Shown one piece after another: positions 1 through 5,754 of a DNA stretch of 7,810 bases. This DNA comes from Desulfobacterales bacterium. Its GTDB lineage: Bacteria; Desulfobacterota; Desulfobacteria; Desulfobacterales; JAHEIW01. The DNA lies in contig JAQYWI010000230.1 in assembly GCA_030145015.1 (NCBI GenBank), positions 1 to 7,810 of the forward strand, read 5' to 3'. Both the position numbers and the translations under genes were made by a program. Under the pieces are notes generated by a model. It was not told the DNA's origin, made no database searches, and saw nothing but the letters and a program-made list of their open reading frames with translations. Within the stretch, counting starts at the first letter, position 1. Each line of letters begins with the position of its first letter.

Positions 1-8
1 GGGATAAA

Positions 9-962
9 ATGGAAAACATCAATACCATTGTAACAATCGGTATTGTCATACTTGTTGTCATTACCGTTATTAAGGCCGCTCGAATCGTGCCCCAAAAGTC
101 GGCTTTCATCGTCGAGCGACTGGGGAAATACGCAAAGACGCTGGAGGCCGGATTTCACATCCTGTTTCCATTTATAGAACGGGTTGCCTATAAGCATTCT
201 CTAAAAGAGGTCGCGGTGGACGTTCCCTCACAGAGTTGCATCACCCGGGACAATATTGCCGTGGAGGTTGACGGTGTTTTATATTTGCAGGTAATGGATC
301 CCGCGAAAGCAAGCTATGGTATCGACAACTTTATGTTTGCTTCAACGCAGCTGGCCCAGACGACCATGCGTTCAGAAATCGGGAAACTCGAGCTGGACCG
401 CACATTTGAAGAGCGCGAGGCTATAAACGGCGCCATCATCCAAGCGGTTGATAAGGCATCTGATCCCTGGGGGATAAAGATTACGCGGTACGAAATCAAA
501 AATATAGAACCCCCGGAGAGCGTAAAAGACGCTTTAGAAAAACAAATGCGAGCCGAACGTGAGAAACGGGCGGCCATAGCTGAATCCGAGGGACAGCGTC
601 AGGCCATCACAAACGTTGCCGAGGGCGACAAACAGGAAGCCATAAAGAGATCCGAAGGCGAAAAATTGAAAAGAATAAACGAGGCCGAAGGTCGCGCCAG
701 GGAGATCGAACTGTTTGCGATTGCAACTGCAGAAGGGATCCGCAAAATTGCTGAAGCAATCCAGGCACCGGGCGGGGGAGACGCGGTCAATCTGCGCGTC
801 GCTGAACAGTACATAAAGGAGTTCGGAAGACTGGCAAAGGAGAGCAATACCGTGATCATCCCATCGAACCTCAGTGATATTGGCGGTATGGTAGCTTCGG
901 TTACAAGTCTACTTAAATCTTCCGCCCTGGCCTCAGAAAAGAAACCCGATAAAATGGAGTGA
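9..962 (+). CDS. qmcA: SPFH/stomatin-like membrane protein, QmcA/paraslipin type
   Basis: This 317-residue protein is close to the usual length of QmcA-type stomatin homologues (about 305). An N-terminal membrane segment (about residues 7-24) is followed by a VPQ..AFIVERLGKY block typical of the family. The SPFH domain (about 26-185) includes DPAKASYGIDN, the ELDRTFEEREAIN block and DPWGIKITRYEIKNIEPP. An alanine/glutamate-rich coiled coil (about 180-245) carries repeated AEGE/SEGE units. The C-terminal oligomerisation tail includes VIIPSNLSDIGGM. Such proteins assemble into large inner-membrane cages linked to membrane quality control and to FtsH or NfeD partners; that role is family knowledge. 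An NfeD-like gene often lies just upstream, but only 8 bases precede the start here, so this cannot be checked. No clear terminator follows before the asnA leader. Confidence 0.93.
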   Translation: MENINTIVTIGIVILVVITVIKAARIVPQKSAFIVERLGKYAKTLEAGFHILFPFIERVAYKHSLKEVAVDVPSQSCITRDNIAVEVDGVLYLQVMDPAKASYGIDNFMFASTQLAQTTMRSEIGKLELDRTFEEREAINGAIIQAVDKASDPWGIKITRYEIKNIEPPESVKDALEKQMRAEREKRAAIAESEGQRQAITNVAEGDKQEAIKRSEGEKLKRINEAEGRAREIELFAIATAEGIRKIAEAIQAPGGGDAVNLRVAEQYIKEFGRLAKESNTVIIPSNLSDIGGMVASVTSLLKSSALASEKKPDKME

Positions 963-1020
963 GAAATTTTAGTTAACGTCCATTACCTGTATATCAAATT
1001 TTGCGTCAAACGGAGGGAAA

Positions 1021-1077
1021 ATGAGGTGTGATTAATTCTAAACGATAATCACAAATCAAGATGTGAGACCATTTTTT
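1021..1077 (+). promoter_or_regulatory. Candidate asnA leader: short upstream ORF and competing hairpins
   Basis: A GGAGG sequence lies just before an ATG at 1021 that opens a four-codon ORF (Met-Arg-Cys-Asp, stop at 1033-1035). The ORF overlaps the left arm of a perfect 8-bp inverted repeat, TGTGATTA at 1027-1034 with TAATCACA at 1046-1053. The right arm can instead pair, over 5 bp, with TGTGA at 1062-1066, which is followed within a few bases by six T residues (1072-1077). Two mutually exclusive hairpins plus a translated ORF resemble an attenuator. The TGTGA/TCACA arms also recall a CRP/FNR-type operator, but the 17-base gap between 1027-1031 and 1049-1053 is wrong for one. The second stem is weak, so the regulatory reading is inference. 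Confidence 0.3.
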
Positions 1078-1100
1078 AACAAAATAAGAGGCGGAAATCA

Positions 1101-2231
1101 ATGGCAGACAAAGAAGCAGACCTGGCAGGCCCCGGAATAGGCAACTATGCTGATTTAAAGAAGGAATTACCCGAAGACTATGAGCCCCTGCTTTCTCCGA
1201 AAGAGAGAATGCCGGCAATCTTTGCAGTCAAGAACTACATCGAGGAGAATCTATGCAAGGAACTCAATCTGCAGATGGTTCAGGTTCCTCTGATCGTTGA
1301 CAGAGATAGCGGCGTAAATGACTACCTGGATCGTGATGGATCGCGGACACCGGTGGAATTCCCGTGTGGATGGGGACTCGATACTCCCATAACCGCCCAG
1401 GTCGTTCAGGCGGCCACGAAGTGGAAACGTATGGCGCTAAAGCAGTTTGACTGCGATGTCGGCGAGGGCATATGTACCGACATGAAGGCCGTGCGCAAAG
1501 ACTACTTTTTGGATCATGATCACAGCTCGTATGTAGACCAGTGGGACTGGGAGCGCGCTATTACCAAAGAAGATCGCAACCTTGACTTCCTCAAGGACAT
1601 TGTTAGAAAGATCTGGAAGGTGATCTGGGAAGCAGGCCGGATGTCGCAGGAGATGTTCCCGCAGCTTAAGACTTCTAAATACCCCGACATCCCCGAGGAA
1701 CTCAAATTTCTGCACGCCGAAGAAATTCTGGATATGTACCCGGATCTACCACGCAAACAGCGGGAGACCCGCACCCTTCTGGAGCATGCCCCGGCGCTGT
1801 TTATCATCGGCATCGGCTGGGTTTTAAAGGATGGATACCCACACGAGATGCGCGCTGCGGATTACGACGACTGGGCCACCGAGACCATCGTTAATAACGG
1901 CGAAACTTACCATGGGTTAAATGGTGATATCTTAGTATGGAACCCGGTGACAAAACGACGCCACGAGCTGACTTCGATGGGCATACGGGTCACCAAGGAG
2001 ACGCTTAAGATCCAGCTAAAGATATCCGGCCAGGAAGATTTCCTCGGTCTGCCTTACCATCAGGCCATCCTCAACGATGAGATTCCATTGAGCATCGGGG
2101 GCGGCATCGGGCAATCCAGGACCTATATGTACCTGCTGCGCACGGCCCATCTGGGGGAGGTTAGCGTAACGGTGTGGCCAAAGATCCTCAAGGACATCTG
2201 CGCGCAGAAGAACATCCATGTCTTAGATTAA
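1101..2231 (+). CDS. asnA: Ammonia-dependent aspartate--ammonia ligase (asparagine synthetase A)
   Basis: AsnA makes asparagine from aspartate, ammonia and ATP in the cytoplasm, through an aspartyl-AMP intermediate on a class II aminoacyl-tRNA synthetase-like fold. Family blocks run in order: TKWKR (residues 107-110 region), GEGICTDMKAVR (121-132), YVDQWDWER (144-152), HAEEILDMYPDLP (205-217), RAADYDDW (251-258), GLNGDILVWNP (272-282), SSMGIRV-like TSMGIRV (291-297) and IGGGIGQSR (332-340). These match the active-site blocks of the E. coli enzyme. At 376 residues it is about 45 longer than E. coli AsnA (330), mostly through an acidic N-terminal extension of about 30 residues. The ATG at 1101 has a purine-rich AGAGGCGG site at good distance. 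The internal ATG at 1209 (Met37) is an alternative but would cut into the conserved N-terminal helix. The gene ends in a strong terminator and is probably monocistronic. Confidence 0.96.
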   Translation: MADKEADLAGPGIGNYADLKKELPEDYEPLLSPKERMPAIFAVKNYIEENLCKELNLQMVQVPLIVDRDSGVNDYLDRDGSRTPVEFPCGWGLDTPITAQVVQAATKWKRMALKQFDCDVGEGICTDMKAVRKDYFLDHDHSSYVDQWDWERAITKEDRNLDFLKDIVRKIWKVIWEAGRMSQEMFPQLKTSKYPDIPEELKFLHAEEILDMYPDLPRKQRETRTLLEHAPALFIIGIGWVLKDGYPHEMRAADYDDWATETIVNNGETYHGLNGDILVWNPVTKRRHELTSMGIRVTKETLKIQLKISGQEDFLGLPYHQAILNDEIPLSIGGGIGQSRTYMYLLRTAHLGEVSVTVWPKILKDICAQKNIHVLD

Positions 2232-2269
2232 CCAGATGAAGGCTAAAAAATGAGTTAACTTATTTATAC

Positions 2270-2302
2270 AAACCCGCTCCTGTAAATTAGGAGCGGGTTT
2301 TT
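2270..2302 (+). terminator. Intrinsic terminator of asnA
   Basis: A perfect 12-bp G+C-rich stem (AAACCCGCTCCT at 2270-2281, AGGAGCGGGTTT at 2289-2300) has a 7-base loop and ends in a run of T (2298-2302). It lies 39 bases past the asnA stop codon. It sits between two convergent genes and could also stop transcripts of the minus-strand lipoprotein gene, although the T-tract in that direction is poor (TTTGTAT). Confidence 0.93.
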
Positions 2303-2354
2303 CTATTAGAGGTGGGACACGGAATGAAAGAATTCCACAGTGCTGCTCTCTTTT

Positions 2355-3041
2355 TTATTGCTTCATTTTTGATCTAAGCTCAAACACCAGATCATCATAT
2401 TTTTTGCTTTCAGGTTCCAATCTAAGAGCCTCTTTGGCATCCTCTAATGCTCTGGGCAAATTTCCCAATTTATACCAGGACGATGCCCTTCCGAAGTAAG
2501 CCGGCGCAAATGCCGGATCAATTGCCAGGGCTGCATAATAATCTTTTAGTGCCTTTTGATAATCTTCCTTATTTTGCCAGACCCATCCGCGATTGTTATA
2601 AACATATTTCATATTTTTGTGTTCTAGATTCAGTGCGATCGCATCTGAAAAATCCTTGATGGCAGCATCATTCTTATTTAAGGCATGATAAGAATTGCCG
2701 CGGGATTCCATGATTGAAAATCGGGTTGCCTTATCCGTTTCCGGGCAAATTTCAAGGGCTTTTGTGAAATCGTTAATGGCCTGATCATATTGGCGATTTT
2801 CTAAATAGGACCTGCCCCGCATGTAATAGACTTTGTGATTTTCCTCATCTTTGGGGTTTATTTCCAGTGCTTTTGTAAAATCATCAATTGATCTGTCATA
2901 TTCCATGCTTTTATAAAAAACCAAACCCTGGGCATAATACTCATCTGCATATTTTTTATTACTGTTTGCGCAAGCTAAAAAAAGCAGCACGATCGCAGCC
3001 ATGAATAGTATGAAAGATTTTATGGAAGAATTTTTTAACAT
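2355..3041 (-). CDS. TPR-repeat lipoprotein
   Basis: The 228-residue product starts with a lipoprotein signal peptide: a Lys-bearing n-region, a hydrophobic core at residues 10-22, and a lipobox LFLAC with Cys24 as the predicted lipidated residue. Ala at +2 favours the outer membrane. The rest is five tetratricopeptide repeats at about 32-65, 70-102, 108-140, 146-178 and 180-213. They show the Tyr/Gly/Ala/Pro pattern of the family, with units such as YDQAINDFTKALEICP. TPR lipoproteins act as periplasm-facing scaffolds for envelope assembly or secretion complexes; no specific partner can be named. A strong AGGAGGAG site (plus-strand 3052-3059) fixes the start. The gene is 150 bases downstream of the secreted-protein gene on the same strand. 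A truncated paralogue lies at 5135-5272. Confidence 0.93.
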   Translation of the reverse strand: MLKNSSIKSFILFMAAIVLLFLACANSNKKYADEYYAQGLVFYKSMEYDRSIDDFTKALEINPKDEENHKVYYMRGRSYLENRQYDQAINDFTKALEICPETDKATRFSIMESRGNSYHALNKNDAAIKDFSDAIALNLEHKNMKYVYNNRGWVWQNKEDYQKALKDYYAALAIDPAFAPAYFGRASSWYKLGNLPRALEDAKEALRLEPESKKYDDLVFELRSKMKQ

Positions 3042-3114
3042 GGTATCTTTTCTCCTCCTGTGGGTTCCGCCGATTTTTTCCGATATTTTGCCCGGATAAT
3101 ATTCTACAAAAAAT

Positions 3115-3144
3115 AGTTTAACAGTTGGCCACTATCATTTTCAA
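3115..3144 (-). promoter_or_regulatory. Weak candidate promoter for the TPR lipoprotein gene
   Basis: Read on the minus strand, TTGAAA (3139-3144; one change from TTGACA) is followed after 18 bases by TAAACT (3115-3120; four of six matches to TATAAT). It would start transcription about 65-70 bases before the lipoprotein ATG. It was found by eye and the -10 match is poor, so read-through from the upstream gene remains possible. Confidence 0.25.
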
Positions 3145-3191
3145 GAAAAGGCAAACATTGAGTGCATTTAGAAAATAAGCGTTCTTTATCC

Positions 3192-3689
3192 TTATTGATT
3201 GGCTTCAATTACAGAATACGACAGCTCCCCTATAATTAAATCCGCATCCTGCAATTCCTGAATGATACCAATCTGCCAGTCACCGGTCTTATCCGTTGGA
3301 ATTTTTTTCCAGATTCTGTAGCGCAGGGCGCCCGGCAGCCCAAAGTTTGAGACACTGCGGACGTTGTTATTTCTTTTGTAGTGAATGATAATGTCGGTTT
3401 GGTCTCCTGCAGGTATTAGATAATTCATCCATAAAAAGACTTCCCGGTCTTTTTGGATTTGCCCGCCGGTAATTTCCTCCCGGCATTCAAATTTTAAGGG
3501 TCCTTCTTCATAGATTTGGGCGCAAAGTTTATGGGCCATTAAAATAACACCCTGACCTTTGCCCTGATAGTAATATTGAATGACCTTTTGGGTCTCCGCC
3601 GGCGTCGGTTTGTCTTGTGCCAGAATAATAGCCGGTAGACAAACCAGCAAACATACCCGCAGCCCGATCTTCATCATCTTGGCTCTCAT
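3192..3689 (-). CDS. Small secreted protein of unknown function
   Basis: I do not recognise this 165-residue protein with certainty. It has a Sec signal peptide: a basic n-region (residues 1-11), a hydrophobic core around 12-22, and a likely signal peptidase I cut after ILA, leaving Gln-Asp at the mature N-terminus. The mature part has two cysteines (in KLCAQ and FECRE) that could form a periplasmic disulfide. It then has apparent beta-strand blocks: a VFLWMNYLIPAGD strand, an IIIHYKR strand, RYRIWKK, and GDWQIGI before a hydrophobic C-terminal strand. That order loosely recalls the small beta-sandwich DUF2914 domain, but this is an impression only. The ATG at 3689 sits only four bases from its AAGGAGG site. 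Met5 or Met6 are later alternatives with a worse distance. The TPR lipoprotein follows on the same strand. Confidence 0.8.
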   Translation of the reverse strand: MRAKMMKIGLRVCLLVCLPAIILAQDKPTPAETQKVIQYYYQGKGQGVILMAHKLCAQIYEEGPLKFECREEITGGQIQKDREVFLWMNYLIPAGDQTDIIIHYKRNNNVRSVSNFGLPGALRYRIWKKIPTDKTGDWQIGIIQELQDADLIIGELSYSVIEANQ

Positions 3690-3750
3690 TTCGCCTCCTT
3701 ATAAAGTATGGATGAATCGCTATGATCAACATCCTGTTAATCCCATATAT

Positions 3751-3880
3751 CCGATGCAAGTTTTGTGCGAACCTATATTTTTCAGTATTTGTCGTAATTT
3801 CAAACCATTAATAAAATCCTAAAATGGCCGCCGGGGCCTCGAAGTTAAAAAAGTAGACACGGGTGTATAATTTATTGCAT
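3751..3880. repeat. 130-bp diverged direct repeat, copy 1
   Basis: This stretch aligns without gaps (constant offset of 1579) to 5330-5459, with about 94 of 130 positions identical by hand count. Best-kept blocks are TGCAAGTTTTGT, GTCGTAATTTCAAA (GTCATAATTTCAAA in copy 2), AATGGCCG, GTTAAAA and TAGACAC..GTGTATAA. Similarity falls off sharply on both sides. It lies between the divergent secreted-protein gene (minus) and the phosphatase gene (plus), so it probably holds the promoter of one or both. Confidence 0.85.
3856..3871 (+). promoter_or_regulatory. Conserved ACAC-NN-GTGT palindrome abutting a TATAAT box
   Basis: Within the repeat, ACACGGGTGT is directly followed by ATAAT, so that TATAAT at 3866-3871 overlaps the palindrome edge. 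The second copy (about 5435-5450) keeps the arms as ACAC-CT-GTGT and reads TATAAC. Conserved arms with changed central bases suggest an operator. No good -35 hexamer lies 16-18 bases upstream on the plus strand, so direction and use are uncertain. A plus-strand start here would give the phosphatase a leader of roughly 100 bases. Confidence 0.35.
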
Positions 3881-3975
3881 TTCATCCCTTTTTCTTGCAG
3901 TTTAATAAAACTGAGAATATATTGGAATCCACTTTTTACGCGTATTTCCAGTTCCGTTTTTCAGGGGTAAACGCC

Positions 3976-5100
3976 ATGGGTATCAGCAGGATAAAATCGT
4001 ATTTTAATGACAAAATCAAAAAGCATCGGGATTTTTTCCGATTGTACACCACCGGGCTCAACCGCAGAGAGATCGAGCGACTGCTGAAAAAAGATACGCT
4101 GGAGGCCTTGACCTATTACAAAGACAAAACCGCGCTCAAAGACAGACCGCCCGAGGAAAAATCGTTAAAATCAAAAATCATCGTTTTTAGAGAAATCTTT
4201 GTAAGCTTTGTGATGCAACTGACCCCGGCCCGCCGTTTTTTTTACGGTCTCAGTATCTGCGGTTTTGTGCTGGGGATGATAGCGGCAAAGGGTGTGTGGA
4301 TTATATGCGCTTTTATTATCTTAAATTACCTGCTGGCACTGGAACTTTCCAACAAGCTGACCACTCGCGACGAGCTGGAAATCGCCCGGGAAATCCAGAT
4401 AAGCCTCGAGCCCGAGCAGCTCCCTGAAATCCCCTGGCTATCGATATCTTTTTCCTCCAAGCCCGCCAAAATCGTGGGCGGGGATTTTTTCAACGTGGTC
4501 AAACGCAATGACAACCAGATGCTGAGCATTGTCGGCGATGTGGCCGGAAAAGGCATACCCGCAGCTTTGTATGCCGCCCACATTCAGAGCATGTTTGAGT
4601 CCCTCTCGGAGCAAAGCGCCTCTCCTGCGAGTATCTTAACCGGCTTGAATCATCTGATCTGCAGACGCCTGCGCGAGGGGGATTTTATTACGGCGGTCAT
4701 CGCGTTTTTCGAATCCGGGGAGAATTCTTTAACCATTGCGCGTGCCGGGCACAATTGGCCTCTTTATTATTCTTCACAAAACAAAACAATTGAGCCCCTG
4801 AAGACCCGGGGCGTGTGCCTCGGCATTGATACGGACATTGGATTTTCCTCATGCCTGGAGGAAAAATCCATGCCGGTTAAAAGCGGGGATGTGCTGCTGC
4901 TATACTCCGACGGTATCACCGAAGCCATGAATTCTGACCATCACCTGTTCGATCAATCCCGCCTTGAATCGGCCCTGAAGGAAAGTGCCCATTTTCCCGC
5001 AGAGAAAATCGTGGAGCGCATCAACCTGCGTCTGGACGAATTCGTCCAATCCGAAGAGCCCCACGATGATATTACGATGGTGGCGATAAAAGTAAAATAG
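3976..5100 (+). CDS. Membrane-anchored SpoIIE/RsbU-type PP2C serine/threonine phosphatase
   Basis: From the ATG at 3976 (AGGGG eight bases upstream) the product is 374 residues. A TTG at 3895 would add 27 residues but has no ribosome site. The N-terminal cytosolic part is basic and ends in an LTPARRFF block, then two closely spaced membrane segments (about 88-122) form a hairpin. A linker with ELEIAREIQ (133-141), typical of RsbU-like proteins, leads into the phosphatase domain. That domain has VGGDFF (metal Asp170), GDVAGKGIPAAL (Asp188), AGHNWPL (257-263), SDGITEA (Asp312) and HDDITMV (Asp364/365). All expected metal ligands are present; GGDFFN replaces the commoner GGDFFD/GGDFYD. Such enzymes usually dephosphorylate STAS-domain anti-anti-sigma factors, turning on stress or envelope programmes. 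No STAS or kinase partner is in this window and no sensor domain is visible, so the input is unknown. Confidence 0.92.
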   Translation: MGISRIKSYFNDKIKKHRDFFRLYTTGLNRREIERLLKKDTLEALTYYKDKTALKDRPPEEKSLKSKIIVFREIFVSFVMQLTPARRFFYGLSICGFVLGMIAAKGVWIICAFIILNYLLALELSNKLTTRDELEIAREIQISLEPEQLPEIPWLSISFSSKPAKIVGGDFFNVVKRNDNQMLSIVGDVAGKGIPAALYAAHIQSMFESLSEQSASPASILTGLNHLICRRLREGDFITAVIAFFESGENSLTIARAGHNWPLYYSSQNKTIEPLKTRGVCLGIDTDIGFSSCLEEKSMPVKSGDVLLLYSDGITEAMNSDHHLFDQSRLESALKESAHFPAEKIVERINLRLDEFVQSEEPHDDITMVAIKVK

Positions 5101-5126
5101 ATTGTCTCCTTTTTTCCCGTAGAATT

Positions 5127-5158
5127 AAAAAGAGTCAAAAGCAGACTTGACCCCTTTT
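5127..5158. repeat. Imperfect hairpin at the lipoprotein breakpoint, REP-like
   Basis: A 12-base left arm (5127-5138) pairs with a right arm (5147-5158) at 10 of 12 positions around the 8-base loop AAGCAGAC. The core is GTCAA...TTGAC, flanked by GGGG/CCCC- and A/T-rich sides. It begins 26 bases after the phosphatase stop codon and ends where similarity of 5164-5272 to the lipoprotein gene stops. From memory, GGGGTCA-type short palindromes are common in deltaproteobacterial genomes and some are tied to REP-associated tyrosine transposases. That link is not shown here. It could also act as a weak terminator for the phosphatase transcript. Confidence 0.5.
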
Positions 5159-5272
5159 CTGTTCATAGTACCCATCCGCATATTTTTTATTGTTTTGGAT
5201 GCATGCCATAAAAAGCAGCATGATTGCAGCCATGAATAGTATTAAGGTTTTTTTGGGGGAAATTTTTAACAT
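5135..5272 (-). pseudogene. Truncated paralogue of the TPR lipoprotein (signal peptide only)
   Basis: Reading the minus strand from the ATG at 5272 gives 45 codons ending in TGA at 5135-5137. The first 38 residues match the TPR lipoprotein N-terminus at about 26 positions, including ILFMAAI, the lipobox (LFMAC, Cys24) and NKKYAD. The DNA of 5164-5272 aligns gap-free to 2933-3041 with about 87 of 109 identities. An AGGAGGAG site is kept at 5280-5287. After residue 38 the frame runs into unrelated sequence (KRGQVCF) inside the 5127-5158 hairpin, and no TPR follows. It is most likely a decaying gene fragment. Because start, ribosome site and lipobox all survive in frame, a functional lipopeptide of about 22 mature residues cannot be excluded. 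Confidence 0.85.
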
Positions 5273-5329
5273 GATAGGGCTCCTCCTATCTGCTCGGCCA
5301 ATTCCTGGTGAAAATTTTTCTCCAAACTA

Positions 5330-5459
5330 CAGGTGCAAGTTTTGTACGCACCCCTGCTTTTCTAAATTCGTCATAATTTCAAATTGTTAATTAAACCTCT
5401 GAATGGCCGATGCGTTGTAGATGTTAAAATATTAGACACCTGTGTATAACTTGTTGCAT
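5330..5459. repeat. 130-bp diverged direct repeat, copy 2
   Basis: This is the partner of 3751-3880, gap-free and about 72% identical by hand count. It sits upstream of the truncated lipoprotein on the minus strand, 57 bases beyond its start codon. That is similar to the place of copy 1, which begins 61 bases upstream of the secreted-protein start. The matching distance suggests that the repeat is the promoter and 5' region of a minus-strand gene, carried along in a duplication. It is unlikely to be a free mobile repeat, since no terminal inverted repeats or target duplications were seen. Confidence 0.85.
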
Positions 5460-5602
5460 TTTTAAAACACACCCTAAGTTTGAATAATCAAAATTTAGAA
5501 ACCATAATTGCTTGACCAAGTGAGGGGCTTCTTGATAGAGATAAAACTTCAATAAAAATGCGCTAACCTAAACCCTGAGGTTGCCATGGAATGAGTCTTA
5601 GG
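5460..5602 (+). other. Structured non-coding stretch before an orphan terminator
   Basis: No credible ORF was seen here. An A+T-rich inverted repeat at 5474-5498 forms about 10 pairs with one G-U pair and one bulge. AACCT (5565-5569) can pair with AGGTT (5578-5582), or CCTAA (5567-5571) with TTAGG (5598-5602). AACCCT occurs at 5571-5576 and again in the terminator left arm, so the terminator right arm has two possible partners. A TTGACC at 5512-5517 is a possible -35 box, with only a weak TAGAGA 18 bases later. The stretch may be a small RNA or the regulated leader of the aldolase gene. It does not match a riboswitch class that I recognise. Confidence 0.3.
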
Positions 5603-5636
5603 AACCCTATTTCTCCTATTGAGAGGTGGGGTTTTT
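5603..5636 (+). terminator. Intrinsic terminator upstream of the aldolase gene
   Basis: The arms AACCCTATTTCTC (5603-5615) and GAGAGGTGGGGTT (5621-5633) pair over 13 positions, three of them G-U pairs that work only in plus-strand RNA, around a 5-base loop. A T-run at 5632-5636 follows. The nearest upstream plus-strand gene stops 500 bases earlier and the aldolase start is about 120 bases later. It is therefore either a late phosphatase terminator, the end of a short local RNA, or a conditional terminator in the aldolase leader. Confidence 0.75.
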
Positions 5637-5754
5637 ATATTTTAAGGTCTTAATTTAGCAGTGTCTTGTTGCCAGGCATAAATTACCAGAGCGAGGATTT
5701 TGAAGCCTGCCTAAATTGTAATGTGCTAATACGATATTTATTAAGGAGAAAAGA

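Noticed and set aside
1027..1053. CRP/FNR-type operator upstream of asnA
   Set aside because: The half-sites TGTGA and TCACA are present but separated by 17 bases rather than the 6 expected for CRP, so they are better read as RNA stem arms.
3895..3975. TTG start adding 27 residues to the phosphatase
   Set aside because: There is no Shine-Dalgarno before 3895, and the added residues run through what looks like the 5' leader just after the repeat. The ATG at 3976 has an AGGGG site at good distance.
5190..5390. Plus-strand ORF of 66 codons between the phosphatase and the aldolase
   Set aside because: It is the antisense shadow of the lipoprotein remnant and repeat copy 2, with no ribosome site or recognisable protein features.
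3690..5460. Composite mobile element bounded by the 130-bp direct repeats
   Set aside because: The repeats are strongly diverged, contain no transposase or terminal inverted repeats, and enclose an ordinary phosphatase gene. Duplication of a gene 5' region explains them better.
5460..5640. Glycine riboswitch ahead of the aldolase
   Set aside because: The conserved glycine aptamer blocks are not visible; only generic hairpins and a terminator can be supported.
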